A stretch of DNA of 54,795 nt from assembly GCA_963730735.1 (NCBI GenBank), contig CAVSSX010000006.1, forward strand, positions 1-54,795. Reading direction: 5' to 3'. Source of the stretch: CAVSSX01 sp963730735 (GTDB lineage Bacteria > Actinomycetota > Acidimicrobiia > Acidimicrobiales > RAAP-2). The notes beneath the pieces were generated by a model. The model was given only the letters and a program-made list of their open reading frames with translations, was not told the origin of the DNA and made no database searches. The position numbers and the translations under genes are program-made. Shown piece after piece: positions 34,440 through 43,204 of the stretch (its first letter is position 1; each line of letters opens with the position of its first letter).

Positions 34440-34457
34440 CGGGGGACTCCACCCCCG
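34440..34457. terminator. Possible hairpin between convergent pckG and MFS gene
   Basis: CGGGGG-ACTCCA-CCCCCG forms a 6-bp stem with a 6-nt loop in the 58-nt gap between the two convergent stops. No T-run is present. Confidence 0.3.
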
Positions 34458-34467
34458 TCGAACCCGC

Positions 34468-36042
34468 TCAGCCCTCGGGCGGTGCGCGGTGCTGGCGGGG
34501 CAGGGCCCGGCTGCGCAGGGCCCGCCGACCGATGAAGTAGCCCAGGCCGCCCAGGCCGGCCACCACGCCCATCACGACGTCGCCGGCGGCCAGCGGGATC
34601 GACAGGACCACCGGGATGAGCGCGCCCAGGCACCAGACCAACTGCTGGCGGGTGGCGAAGCGGGCGAAGGCCCGCCCCTGGGCCTCGACCGGTACGTAGC
34701 GCTGGGTCATGGCGTCGAAGGAGGGCTGGGCCAGGGCGCCGGCGATGCCGACCACCAGCGCCAGCCCCGCCTGGGCCACCAGCCCCCCCGAGAACGACAC
34801 GGCGATGGCCGCGGCGGCGATGAGCCAGATCGAGCCCAGGATGATCTGGGGCTCGGCCAGGCGGCGGCGCATGCGGGCGACCAGGGTCAGGCCGATGAGG
34901 GCCCCGACCCCGCTCGCCCCGAGGGCCAACCCGTACCACTCGAGGCCGGCGTGGAGCCGCCGGAGCCCGAAGGCCAGGAGGAACACCAAGAAGCCGGCCA
35001 GCCCCCGGATCAGCGACATGGTGGTGAGGCCGAGCAGCACCTCGGGGTGGGCGATGGGCTGGAGCTGGGCCAGGTCGGGGTCGGCGGCCAGCTCGGGCCA
35101 CTCCTCGGCCGACAGGCCGGGCAGCGGTTGCTGGACCGACGCCGGTCGGACCGGTGACGACGGCGGGGCCTTCTTCGTCGATAGCGGACGAGGGCCCCGA
35201 CGCACCGGGAGCCGGGCGCCGGCCACCGCGGCGGCGGCGAACACGAAGGCCGTGAAGACCAGGACGCCCGGGGCCCCGGCCGTCTTCAAGAGGATGACGC
35301 CCGGGATCGAGGCCACGAAACCGGCCAGCGTGCCGAGGAGGGTCAGCCGGGCGTTCAGGGTGGCGAACTCGACCTGGGCCACCGTCGCCCCGTCCCCGGC
35401 CGGCACGGCCCCCGACGGCGTGCCACTCCCCTCGGTCATCCGGTCCTCGGGCTCCACCGGGAACCCCAGGGCCTCGCCGTGCCAGAAGGACGGAACCTCC
35501 GGCGGCACCTCGGTGACCGGCCCGTGGCTCGGCGCCGCCGGCGAGGTGCGGCCCGAGCGCCCGGTGATCGGCCCGGAGAGGTCGTCGGGGGACGCGTTGG
35601 CCATCTCGGGCACCAACGCCCCCCGGGTCACCAGGTAGAGCTTGGACAGGACCAGGATCAGGAAGGCCAGCGGGAACAGTAGGAGATTGTGCGTGTTGGC
35701 CGCCATGAACGGGCAGATCACCGCCCGCCCGGCGCCGGCGAACATGACCATGCCCCGTCGGGCCCCCCGACTGCGGTCGATAAGCGGGCCGAGGAGCGGC
35801 GAGACCACGGCGAACGGCGCCAGCGTGAGCACCAGGTACAAGAAGACCTTGCTCTTGGCCTCGGTGGGCGAGATGGAGAAGAAGAGCGAGCCGGCCAGCG
35901 ACACCGTGACCAGGGTGTCGCCGGCCAGCATCAGCACCTGGACCAGGGCCAGGCGCCCGAAGGGCTTGCGCTGGTCGAACAGGTCGGCCAGGGCCTGGGC
36001 CACCAGGACCTTGAACTGCGCTACCCGGTCACTGATGGCCAC
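34468..36042 (-). CDS. MFS transporter with large central cytoplasmic loop
   Basis: This 524-aa membrane protein has about ten to twelve hydrophobic segments in two halves. The first includes VLMLAGDTLVTVSLAGSLFF and FAVVSPLLGPLIDRSRGARR, an MFS-type motif A position. A hydrophilic insert of about 80 residues (near 150-240) holds Pro/Gly/acidic sequence. The C-terminal half has LGASGVGALIGLTLVARMRRR. No substrate is indicated. The frame extends far upstream; I choose GTG 36042 because a TACATT box lies 6 nt before it (leaderless). It is divergent from the YgjP-like gene. Confidence 0.8.
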   Translation of the reverse strand: MAISDRVAQFKVLVAQALADLFDQRKPFGRLALVQVLMLAGDTLVTVSLAGSLFFSISPTEAKSKVFLYLVLTLAPFAVVSPLLGPLIDRSRGARRGMVMFAGAGRAVICPFMAANTHNLLLFPLAFLILVLSKLYLVTRGALVPEMANASPDDLSGPITGRSGRTSPAAPSHGPVTEVPPEVPSFWHGEALGFPVEPEDRMTEGSGTPSGAVPAGDGATVAQVEFATLNARLTLLGTLAGFVASIPGVILLKTAGAPGVLVFTAFVFAAAAVAGARLPVRRGPRPLSTKKAPPSSPVRPASVQQPLPGLSAEEWPELAADPDLAQLQPIAHPEVLLGLTTMSLIRGLAGFLVFLLAFGLRRLHAGLEWYGLALGASGVGALIGLTLVARMRRRLAEPQIILGSIWLIAAAAIAVSFSGGLVAQAGLALVVGIAGALAQPSFDAMTQRYVPVEAQGRAFARFATRQQLVWCLGALIPVVLSIPLAAGDVVMGVVAGLGGLGYFIGRRALRSRALPRQHRAPPEG

Positions 36043-36048
36043 CCGGCC

Positions 36049-36054
36049 AATGTA
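36049..36054 (-). promoter_or_regulatory. -10 box (TACATT), leaderless promoter of MFS gene
   Basis: CCTACATTGGCCGGGTGG places TACATT 6 nt before GTG 36042. Confidence 0.45.
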
Positions 36055-36114
36055 GGGGTCGGGCTGGCCCGACCGAGGACGCCGCTCGCCGGCCGACGCT
36101 GCGCCGGTGCCCGG

Positions 36115-36120
36115 TAGTCT
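36115..36120 (+). promoter_or_regulatory. -10 box (TAGTCT) of YgjP-like gene
   Basis: CGGTAGTCTGGACG lies 10 nt before GTG 36131. The gap is a little longer than in the other leaderless candidates. Confidence 0.4.
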
Positions 36121-36130
36121 GGACGCCGAC

Positions 36131-36868
36131 GTGGCCCGTACCGACGAACGAGGCCGGCCTCCCGTCGGCGGGGCAGCCGCCGGTGCGGCGGGGCTCCCCA
36201 TCCGACGCCCGGGTCCCGCTCGGACCCACGTCCCGCGGCTCCCGCTGTTCGAGGAGTCGACGGCCGCCGGTCCGGCCACCCTCGGTCCGGCCACACCCGG
36301 TCGGGGCGGGCGACCCACCGACCCTCGCCCCCCCGACCCCGCCCCACCTTCGCCTCCGGCGGCGGCCGAACGCCCCGAGGTCGAGGTGCGCTCGAGCAGC
36401 CGGCGGCGCAAGACGGCCACGGCGTTCTGGGAGCGGGGACGGATCGTGGTCGTGGTGCCCGAGCACCTCCGGGGTCGTCGTCGCGACGAGATGGTCGATT
36501 GGCTGGTCGACCGGGTGCTGGCCAAACGGCCCCGGGCCGTCCGATCGGACGAGGCCCTCGTCGAGCGGGCGGCGTTGCTGGCCGACCGCTACCTCGACGG
36601 CGTGAAGCCCGCCTCGATCCGTTGGGTGACCAACCAGCAGAAGCGGTGGGCGTCGTGCTCGAAGGAGACCGGCGACATCCGGGTCTCGCACCGGCTCCGG
36701 TCGGTACCCGAGTGGGTGCTCGACGCCATCGTCGTCCACGAGCTGGCCCACCTCGTCCACCCCGACCACTCGGCCCGGTTCCACGAGCTGGCCAACCGCT
36801 ACCCCCGCCAGTCCGACGCCGCCCTGTACCTCGAGGGCTACGCCCACGGCCTGGACAAGCCGGGCTGA
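36131..36868 (+). CDS. M48/YgjP-like (DUF45) zinc metallopeptidase
   Basis: This is a gluzincin-type metal-dependent hydrolase of the YgjP family. The zinc site HELAHLVHPDHSARFHEL is intact near residues 205-222, preceded by RWASCSKETGDIRVSHRL, a family hallmark. The first 85 residues are Pro/Gly/Arg-rich and probably disordered. The frame runs from ATG 36107; GTG 36131 lies 10 nt after a TAGTCT box (36115-36120) and is my preferred start, but either is possible. It may be co-transcribed with galK, which starts 13 nt later. Confidence 0.85.
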   Translation: MARTDERGRPPVGGAAAGAAGLPIRRPGPARTHVPRLPLFEESTAAGPATLGPATPGRGGRPTDPRPPDPAPPSPPAAAERPEVEVRSSSRRRKTATAFWERGRIVVVVPEHLRGRRRDEMVDWLVDRVLAKRPRAVRSDEALVERAALLADRYLDGVKPASIRWVTNQQKRWASCSKETGDIRVSHRLRSVPEWVLDAIVVHELAHLVHPDHSARFHELANRYPRQSDAALYLEGYAHGLDKPG

Positions 36869-36880
36869 GGCCCGGGAACG

Positions 36881-37943
36881 GTGTCGGACGCACCCGGGCC
36901 GACCGGGCCGGTCGTCCGGTCGACCGCCCCCGGGCGGGTCAACCTGATCGGCGACCACACCGACTACAACGCCGGCCGGGCCCTGCCGCTGGCCATCCAG
37001 CTGGCCACCCGGGTCGAGGCCCGACCCGGCGTTCCGGACCGGTTGGTCGTGCGTACCTCGATCGACCCGGTCCCGGTGGCGGTGCCCGTCGCCGGCGGGC
37101 TGCCACCGGCCGACGAGCTCGTCGCTCTCCCCCACTGGGCCCGACTGGTGGCCGCCGTCGCCCGGGGCGTCGGCCTCGACCGGGGCGCCCAGGTCGACAT
37201 CGACGGTGACCTCCCCCTGGGTGCCGGTCTCTCCTCGAGTGCCTCGCTGGCCATCGCCGTGGCCCTGGCCCTGGGGGCCGACGGAGACCCGCTGGCGCTG
37301 GCCCGCCTCGGCCAGGCGGCGGAGGCCGAGGCCGGGTCGGCGGTCGGGCTGATGGATCCGTGGGTCGTCGCCGGCGCCCGGGCCGGGTACGGCCCTGCTG
37401 CTCGACTTCGACGACCTGTCGGCCACCACGGTGGCCATCCCCGAGGACGTGGCGATCCTGGTCGTCGACTCGGGCGAGCGCCGCTCGATCGCCGACAGCC
37501 CCTACCGCCTCCGGCGCCAGGAGTGCGAGCGGGCGGCAGCCCGGCTCGGGTGCCCGCTCGGTCGAGCCGACGTCGGGGCGCTGTCCCGCCTCCTCGACCC
37601 GGTCCTGGCTCGCCGGGCCCGCCATGTGGTCACCGAGGGCCGACGGGTGGACGAGGTCGCCCGGGCGCTCGACGCCGGCGACCCGGCGACCGCCGGCGAG
37701 CTCCTGGTGGCCAGCCACCGGAGCCTGGCCGACGACTTCGAGTGCTCGACCCCGACCGTCGACGCCCTGGTCGCCGACGTGCGGGCCCAACCCGGCGTGT
37801 GGGGCGCCCGGATGACCGGGGGCGGCTTCGGCGGGTCGGTGGTGGCGCTCTGCCGACCCGGGGCCGTCCCGCTGGACCGTTGGCCCGGTCGGGCGTGGTG
37901 GGCGGCGGCGGCCGGCGGGGCGTCGGTGCGCGAGGGCGACTAG
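36881..37943 (+). CDS. galK: Galactokinase (GHMP family), single frameshift
   Basis: Galactokinase phosphorylates galactose at C1. The N-terminus has the signature APGRVNLIGDHTDYNAGRAL, then the GHMP loop LPLGAGLSSSASLA. After GLMDPWVVAGARAG the frame changes and continues LLDFDDLSATTVAIPEDVAI and GARMTGGGFGGSVVAL. An extra T near 37388 explains it; removing it gives ARAGTALLLDFDD and 353 aa. The catalytic Asp in GLMD is kept but the usual following Gln is Pro (GLMDP), so a different sugar substrate is possible. GTG 36881. The stop overlaps the convergent trpD stop through CTAG. Confidence 0.85.
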
Positions 37944-39034
37944 GAGGTCGGTGCCGCCGGCTCGTCGGCCCGGGCGGCCTGGGACACGGCGACCAAGCCG
38001 TCCAGCACGCGCGACGCCCCGCCCTCGTCGAGCGACCGGGCGGCCAGCTCGAGCCCGGCGGCCAGGTCGTCGGCCCGGCCGGCCACCACCAGGCCGGCGG
38101 CGGCGTTCAGGACCCCGATGTCGCGGCGCGGGCCCGGCTCGCCGTCGAGGACCCGACGGATCACGTCGGCGTTGAAGGCGGCGTCGCCGCCCCGCAGGTC
38201 GTCCATCGTCCCGGGGGCCAGGCCCAGCTCGGTCGGGTCGAGCCGCCAGGAGGTGACGTCGAAGGCGCCCTGGCCGTCCCCCACCAGGTCGAGGACGGTC
38301 GACGGCGAGGTCACGCTCAACTCGTCGAGCCCGTCGTCGGCGTAGACGACCATGGACCGGCGGCTGCCGTTGGCCCCGAGGACCCCGGCCATCTTCTCGG
38401 CCATGGCCGGGTCGCTGACCCCGAGCACCTGGTAGCGGGCCCGGGCCGGGTTGGCCAGAGGACCGAGGAAGTTGAAGACGGTGGGGACCCCGAGCTGGCT
38501 GCGGACCGGCCCGGCGATGCGCATGGCCGGGTAGTAGCGCTGGGCGAAGCAGAAGCCCATCCCGGCCTCGGCGACGCAGCGGGCCACGCCGACCGGACCG
38601 AGGTCGATCGCCACCCCCAGCGCCTCGAGCACGTCGGCCGTCCCGACCGACGACGACGCCGCCCGGTTGCCGTGCTTGCACACCGACACACCGGCGCCGG
38701 CGGTGATGAGGGCGGCCAGGGTGGTGACGTTGAAGCTGCGCAAGCGGTCCCCGCCGGTGCCGACCATGTCGAGCACCTCGCCCTCGACGAGCACCGGCTC
38801 GGTGTGGGCCAGCATCCCCCGGACCAGGCCGGTGACCTCCTCGACCGTCTCCCCCTTGGCCCGCAGGGCCGTGAGCAGGCCGGCGATCTGGGCCTCGGTG
38901 GCCGCACCCGACAGCACCTGGTCCATGACCACGCCGGCCTCGTCGGTGTCGAGCGACTGCCCGGCCAGCAACCGGCCGAGCACCCCGGGCCAGCCGCCGA
39001 GGTCGTCGAACCCGCCGGCGTTCAGTCCCACCAC
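37940..39034 (-). CDS. trpD: Anthranilate phosphoribosyltransferase
   Basis: TrpD transfers phosphoribose from PRPP to anthranilate in tryptophan synthesis. The 364-aa protein has the PRPP motif DMVGTGGDRLRSFNVTTLAA near residue 90, KHGNRAASSSVGTADVLEALG, and FNFLGPLANPARARYQVLGV. GTG 39034 lies inside the end of the upstream acyl-CoA dehydrogenase gene (13-nt overlap), so the two form an operon; no other trp gene is nearby. The stop shares CTAG with galK. Confidence 0.95.
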   Translation of the reverse strand: MVGLNAGGFDDLGGWPGVLGRLLAGQSLDTDEAGVVMDQVLSGAATEAQIAGLLTALRAKGETVEEVTGLVRGMLAHTEPVLVEGEVLDMVGTGGDRLRSFNVTTLAALITAGAGVSVCKHGNRAASSSVGTADVLEALGVAIDLGPVGVARCVAEAGMGFCFAQRYYPAMRIAGPVRSQLGVPTVFNFLGPLANPARARYQVLGVSDPAMAEKMAGVLGANGSRRSMVVYADDGLDELSVTSPSTVLDLVGDGQGAFDVTSWRLDPTELGLAPGTMDDLRGGDAAFNADVIRRVLDGEPGPRRDIGVLNAAAGLVVAGRADDLAAGLELAARSLDEGGASRVLDGLVAVSQAARADEPAAPTS

Positions 39035-40197
39035 AGGTCACCGTCCACGACGCCCCGGGCGATGAGGCCGAGCTGGACCTGCGAGGTGCCCTCGACGATG
39101 GTCAACTGCTTGGCGTCCCGGTACCACTGCTCGGTCGGGTGGTCCTCCATGTACCCGGCCGCCCCGAGGAGCTGGACGGCCAGGTTGGACGCCCGGACGG
39201 CCAGCTCGGTGGCGTGGTACTTGGCCATCGACAGGTAGGGCACGTCGGCCTTCTCGAACCGGCCCTGGTCGGCCAGCCAGGCCGCCCGGTAGGTGAGCAG
39301 CCGGGCGGCCTCGATGTCCACGGCGCACTTGGCGATCTCCCACTGGATGCCCTGGAAGTCGGCGATGTGACGGCCGAAGGCCTCGCGCCCCTTCACGTAC
39401 TCGGTTGCGTACATGAGGGCGCCCTCGGCCAGCCCGATGCCCCGGGCGGCCACGATCGGCCGCATGGCGTTCAGGCCCAGCATGGCCAGGCGGAAGCCGC
39501 CGACCTCGCCCACCACGTTCTCGGGCGGCACCCGGACGCCGTCGAGCAGCAGCTCGCCGGTGTCGACGCCCCGCACCCCCATCTTGTGGTCGGTCCGGCC
39601 GACCGACAGCCCGGGCGAGGAGCGCTCCACGATGAAGGCGGTGATGGAGTCCCGGGCCCGTGAGGTGGGCTCGGCGGTCTTGGCGAACACCGTGTACCAG
39701 TCGGCCTGGACCACACCCGACATCCAGCACTTGGTCCCGGTGAGCACCCAGCCACCCGGGCGGTCGGGGTCGGGCACCGCCCGGGTCCGCATGCCCATGA
39801 CGTCGCTCCCCGCCTGGGGCTCGGAGAGCCCGAAGGCCGCCCGGCTGGTCCCCTCGGCGATGCCCGGCAGGTAGCGCTGCTGTTGGTCCTCGGTGCCGGC
39901 GATCAGCACGATGCCGGTCGGCAGCCGGGTCAGCAGGAGCATCAGGGCGGCCGTGTTCGAGTACTTCGCCACCTCCTCGATGGCGATGGTCAGGCCGAGG
40001 ATCCCGGCCCCCGAGCCGCCCAGGTGCTCGGGCAGGCACAAGCCGAGCAGCCCGGCGTCGCGGAACGTCTCGAAGAGGTCCTGGGGGTAGGTGCCGGTCC
40101 GGTCGATCTCCCGGGCCCGGGGCTTGACCTTCTCCTGGGCCAGGCGGCGGACCGACGCCTGCAGCTCGGCCAGTTCGGGTGCGAGGTCGAAGTCCAC
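39022..40197 (-). CDS. Acyl-CoA dehydrogenase
   Basis: This FAD enzyme introduces the alpha-beta double bond in acyl-CoAs. The 391-aa protein has AFGLSEPQAGSDVMGMRTRA, the FAD/substrate motif WVLTGTKCWMSG near residue 155, and C-terminal WYRDAKQLTIVEGTSQVQLG; the catalytic glutamate is expected in the last segment (IVEG). GTG 40197 follows TAGCGT by 7 nt (leaderless). The longer upstream frame is shadow sequence. Substrate chain length is not evident. Confidence 0.93.
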   Translation of the reverse strand: MDFDLAPELAELQASVRRLAQEKVKPRAREIDRTGTYPQDLFETFRDAGLLGLCLPEHLGGSGAGILGLTIAIEEVAKYSNTAALMLLLTRLPTGIVLIAGTEDQQQRYLPGIAEGTSRAAFGLSEPQAGSDVMGMRTRAVPDPDRPGGWVLTGTKCWMSGVVQADWYTVFAKTAEPTSRARDSITAFIVERSSPGLSVGRTDHKMGVRGVDTGELLLDGVRVPPENVVGEVGGFRLAMLGLNAMRPIVAARGIGLAEGALMYATEYVKGREAFGRHIADFQGIQWEIAKCAVDIEAARLLTYRAAWLADQGRFEKADVPYLSMAKYHATELAVRASNLAVQLLGAAGYMEDHPTEQWYRDAKQLTIVEGTSQVQLGLIARGVVDGDLWWD

Positions 40198-40204
40198 GGG
40201 CCCG

Positions 40205-40210
40205 ACGCTA
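40205..40210 (-). promoter_or_regulatory. -10 box (TAGCGT), leaderless promoter of acyl-CoA dehydrogenase-trpD
   Basis: TTGGTAGCGTCGG, almost identical to the smc and IMPase boxes, precedes GTG 40197 with a 7-nt gap. Confidence 0.6.
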
Positions 40211-40281
40211 CCAACGCCGGACGGACCTACCCCCGGTCGGCGCCGGGCCGGGGTTGCCGCTGAATCCGCGCTCCCACCGAG

Positions 40282-40287
40282 TACCTT
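40282..40287 (+). promoter_or_regulatory. -10 box (TACCTT), leaderless promoter of LCP gene
   Basis: GAGTACCTTTCGTGCC precedes TTG 40295 with a 7-nt gap. Confidence 0.45.
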
Positions 40288-40294
40288 TCGTGCC

Positions 40295-41941
40295 TTGGCC
40301 GACGACCTACCTCCCGCCGAGGGACCTCCCGCACCGGAGCCGCCACTCGACCGCCACGCCGTCCAGGCGCAGGCACGGGCATCGAAGAAGTCCGCCCGCC
40401 GGAAGTGGCCGAAGCGCCTGGCCATCACGCTGGGTGTGGTCGTCCTGCTGGCCGTCGGCGTCGGGGTCGGCGCCTACGTCTACGCCGGCTACCGCTTCCA
40501 CCAGATCAAGAAAGTCCACATCAAGCACCTGACCAAGCAGACCACGACCCCGGCGGCGCCGTTCAACGTCCTGTTGGTCGGATCCGACACCCGCTCCTTC
40601 GTCACCAACGCCACCCAGCAGAAGGCGTTCGGCGACGAGGCCGCCGGGGCCCGCAGCGACGTGACCATGGTGGCCCGCTTCGTCCCGGCGACCAAGCAGA
40701 TCTACATCCTGTCGATCCCCCGGGACACGTCGGTGACCATCCCCGGGGACATCTCCGGCATCTCGGGCCAGAACCGCATCAACGCCGCCTTCAACAACGG
40801 TCCGGACCTGTTGATCCAGACCATCCAGCAGAACTTCGGCATCTCCATCAACCACTACGCCTCGGTCAACTTCAACGGCTTCCAGGGGATGGTGGACGCC
40901 CTGGGCGGGGTGACCATGGACTTCTCGACGCCGGTCAAGGACTCCTACTCGGGCCTCAACGTCACCACGACGGGCTGCCAGATCGTGCCCGGGACCACGT
41001 CGCTCGAACTGGTCCGGGCCCGCCACCTCTACTACCAGAAGGACGGCGAATGGGTCTACGACGGCCTGAGCGACTTCAGCCGCATCCAGCGCCAGGACGC
41101 CTTCTTCCAGGCGGTGCTGCAGAAGGTCGGGGCCGAGGACACCAACCCGATCGCCCTCAACGGGTTCATCGGGGCCGCCGTGACCAACCTGACCATCGAC
41201 GACACGGTCACCGAGGGGCAGCTGATCACCCTGGCCCGCCAGTTCCACGGGATCACGTCGGCCGACCTGCACACCGAGACCCTGCCGACGACGTCGTACG
41301 TCACCTCGGGTGGGGCCGACGAGCTGCAGGTCGCCCAGCCCTACGCCAACCAGATGATCGCCGCCTTCCTGGCCGAGGGCACCACGCCGACCCCGGCGTC
41401 GACCACCACCACGACCTCGAAGTCCGCCGGCCCGTCGAAGTCCACCTCCACCTCGACCTCGACGGCCCCGACGACGACCACCACCACGACGCCACCGCCC
41501 AGCTCGGTCGAGGTCCGGGTCCTGAACGGCCGGGGCGTCGCCGGCGTGGCCGCCTCGACGGCCAGCAAGCTCACCTCGGCCGGCTTCAAGGTCGTCTCGA
41601 CCGGTGACGCCCCGAACTTCAACTACACGGCATCACAGATCCAGTACGGGCCCGACGGGGCGGCGGCCGCCGCCACGCTGGCCGCCCACGTCGAGGGCTC
41701 GGTGACCCTGGTCCCCGACAGCTCGCTCACCGGGAGCGAGGTCAACCTGATCATCGGCTCGGACCTCGAGGGCATCTCGGCCACCGCGTCGTCGACCACG
41801 ACCACCACCGGCGGCGCCACCACGTCGACGTCGACGAGCACGACCACCACGACGCCATCGTCGACCCCCACCACCATCCCCGGGGACGTCTACACGAACA
41901 CCCAGCAGGAGCCCTGGAACCCGACGCCCTGCACGCTGTAG
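40295..41941 (+). CDS. LytR-CpsA-Psr (LCP) family cell-wall ligase with LytR_C domain
   Basis: LCP proteins attach polymers such as arabinogalactan or teichoic acids to peptidoglycan. A basic cytoplasmic tail precedes one membrane helix near residues 42-63. The LCP domain has FNVLLVGSDTRS, SDVTMVARFVPATKQIYILS, IPRDTSVTIPG, NRINAAFN and MVDALGGVTM. A Thr/Ser-rich linker leads to LytR_C (VEVRVLNGRGVAGVAASTAS), then another Thr/Ser-rich tail. The long upstream frame overlaps the divergent gene; TTG 40295 is chosen because TACCTT lies 7 nt before it. 548 aa. Confidence 0.92.
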   Translation: MADDLPPAEGPPAPEPPLDRHAVQAQARASKKSARRKWPKRLAITLGVVVLLAVGVGVGAYVYAGYRFHQIKKVHIKHLTKQTTTPAAPFNVLLVGSDTRSFVTNATQQKAFGDEAAGARSDVTMVARFVPATKQIYILSIPRDTSVTIPGDISGISGQNRINAAFNNGPDLLIQTIQQNFGISINHYASVNFNGFQGMVDALGGVTMDFSTPVKDSYSGLNVTTTGCQIVPGTTSLELVRARHLYYQKDGEWVYDGLSDFSRIQRQDAFFQAVLQKVGAEDTNPIALNGFIGAAVTNLTIDDTVTEGQLITLARQFHGITSADLHTETLPTTSYVTSGGADELQVAQPYANQMIAAFLAEGTTPTPASTTTTTSKSAGPSKSTSTSTSTAPTTTTTTTPPPSSVEVRVLNGRGVAGVAASTASKLTSAGFKVVSTGDAPNFNYTASQIQYGPDGAAAAATLAAHVEGSVTLVPDSSLTGSEVNLIIGSDLEGISATASSTTTTTGGATTSTSTSTTTTTPSSTPTTIPGDVYTNTQQEPWNPTPCTL

Positions 41942-41976
41942 CGAACGGGCGGCGCCGGGACGCGGCACATCAGTCG

Positions 41977-41995
41977 GGCCGGCCATTCACCGGCC
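41977..41995. terminator. Possible hairpin between convergent LCP gene and whiB
   Basis: GGCCGG-CCATTCA-CCGGCC forms a 6-bp stem with a 7-nt loop in the 94-nt gap. No T-run is present. Confidence 0.35.
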
Positions 41996-42035
41996 GTGGT
42001 GCGTCGGGAGGCCGGGCCGCCCCGGCAGGAACCGC

Positions 42036-42272
42036 TCAGGCGGTCTTGCGGCGCTGCCGGACGATCCGCCGGCGCTCGCGCTCGGTCGTGCCGCCCCAGA
42101 CGCCCTCACGCTCGCGGTACATCAGGGCGTGCTCCAGGCACGCCTGACGAACCGGGCACTCGGCGCAGATGGCCTTGGCCTCGACCGCGTCGATCTCTTC
42201 CTCGGTGCCGGGGTAGAACACGTCGGAGTCGAGGCCCCGGCAAGCGGCCCGCTTGTGCCATGTGGCACTCAT
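42036..42272 (-). CDS. WhiB-family iron-sulfur transcriptional regulator
   Basis: Wbl proteins are actinobacterial regulators with a 4Fe-4S cluster. The 78-aa protein has four cysteines (near residues 11, 36, 39 and 45, AICAECPVRQACL), the turn motif GVWGG and a basic C-terminus (ERERRRIVRQRRKTA). It is closest in style to the WhiB1/WhiB2 group; the exact paralogue is not decided. ATG 42272 with GAAGAGGA upstream is preferred over the GTG at 42281. The leader region before it (42273-42420) is about 150 nt. Confidence 0.9.
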   Translation of the reverse strand: MSATWHKRAACRGLDSDVFYPGTEEEIDAVEAKAICAECPVRQACLEHALMYREREGVWGGTTERERRRIVRQRRKTA

Positions 42273-42374
42273 GAACAACACATCCTCTTCAAGCTGTATG
42301 GTCGGGGGTCCCTACGGCATCGGTGCACGTCGGAACACGCTCGCGCGTGCGTCGAATTCGGAGGAACAAAGAGT

Positions 42375-42437
42375 ATGACGCAGCCGACCACGCCCTGTAA
42401 AGGGTGGGACGCGCCCGTCCTCAGGACGGCTGGATAG
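42375..42437 (+). CDS. Possible 20-aa micro-ORF with strong ribosome site
   Basis: ATG 42375 is preceded by GGAGGAACAAAGAGT, one of the best ribosome sites in the window, and encodes MTQPTTPCKGWDAPVLRTAG. It lies on the strand opposite to whiB and DUF3501 and overlaps the last codons of DUF3501. It could be a translated micro-protein, a leader peptide for something lost, or chance. Homology cannot be judged at this length. Confidence 0.25.
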   Translation: MTQPTTPCKGWDAPVLRTAG

Positions 42438-43053
42438 GTTCGGTCCGACCTTCGAGGTCGCCCAGCAGCTCGTCTCGGCTCTCGGGGGCAACCTCGGTTC
42501 GAGCTGGGTACTCCGGGTGGCGGGACACCAGCGCCACCGGACCCCGGGCGAACGCCCCCACCTCGGCCTCGGTGAAGGGGAACCGCAGGTAGTGGACGGC
42601 CGACGTCACCGTCTCGCGGGTCAGGGCCTGGGCGTGGTCGGCCTCGGGCTCGCTGGCCACGAACCCGTCGGCGCCGTCGGCGCCCAGCTCGAAACCCACC
42701 ATCGACTCGATCCCGACGAGCCGGGGCAGCCATTCGCGTAGGAGGGCGTCGGTGGTGAGCTCGATGAACAACGTGGCCGAGAGCTCGCCGGGGGACGGCA
42801 GCAGCCGGTTGTAGACGTCGAGCTCGGCCTGGATGCCGGCGTCGGAGATGATCTTCTCGACCCGGGCCATCTCCTGGATCTGGAAGCGGACGGTGTCGAC
42901 CGACTCGAAGACCAGGGTCATCAACGGCCCGAGGGCCAGTCGGCGGCGGCGCTTCCGGACCATCACCTCGGCCCGGTAGGACTCACGGACCCGCTCGTAG
43001 GCGCGCAGGTCGAGGATGTCGTCGAGGGTGAGCACCTCGGGTGGGGCGGCCAT
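42421..43053 (-). CDS. DUF3501 family protein
   Basis: This 210-aa protein matches DUF3501: DILDLRAYERVRESYRAEVM, RRRLALGPLMTLVFESVDTV, VRFQIQEMARVEKI, QAELDVYNRLLPSPGELSAT and LFIELTT. The family is often encoded with rubrerythrin and Fur-type genes, as here, but the function is unknown; a role in anaerobic or oxidative-stress iron metabolism is inferred from context. ATG 43053 lies about 150 nt after the rubrerythrin stop, with a strong hairpin between. Confidence 0.88.
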   Translation of the reverse strand: MAAPPEVLTLDDILDLRAYERVRESYRAEVMVRKRRRRLALGPLMTLVFESVDTVRFQIQEMARVEKIISDAGIQAELDVYNRLLPSPGELSATLFIELTTDALLREWLPRLVGIESMVGFELGADGADGFVASEPEADHAQALTRETVTSAVHYLRFPFTEAEVGAFARGPVALVSRHPEYPARTEVAPESRDELLGDLEGRTEPIQPS

Positions 43054-43102
43054 CAGGCGACCGGACTCGCAGGTGTCGCCGGTCGAGCCACGCGGCGGTC
43101 GG

Positions 43103-43134
43103 CGCCGGACCGGCCCTCATGGACCGGTCCGGCG
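43103..43134. other. Intercistronic hairpin between rubrerythrin and DUF3501 genes
   Basis: A perfect 11-bp stem (CGCCGGACCGG / CCGGTCCGGCG) with a 10-nt loop lies between the two minus-strand genes. There is no T-run after it, so transcript processing, stabilisation or partial termination are all possible. Confidence 0.5.
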
Positions 43135-43204
43135 TCACCCACCTTCTCTCCCCGGGCGACGGATCGCCCCGGGGTGCTGCTCGCCGGCCGGTGGCCGGCG
43201 GCGA

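Noticed and set aside
41395..41880. Thr/Ser-coding ACC/ACG repeats
   Set aside because: These are linker regions of the LCP protein, not an independent repeat or CRISPR.
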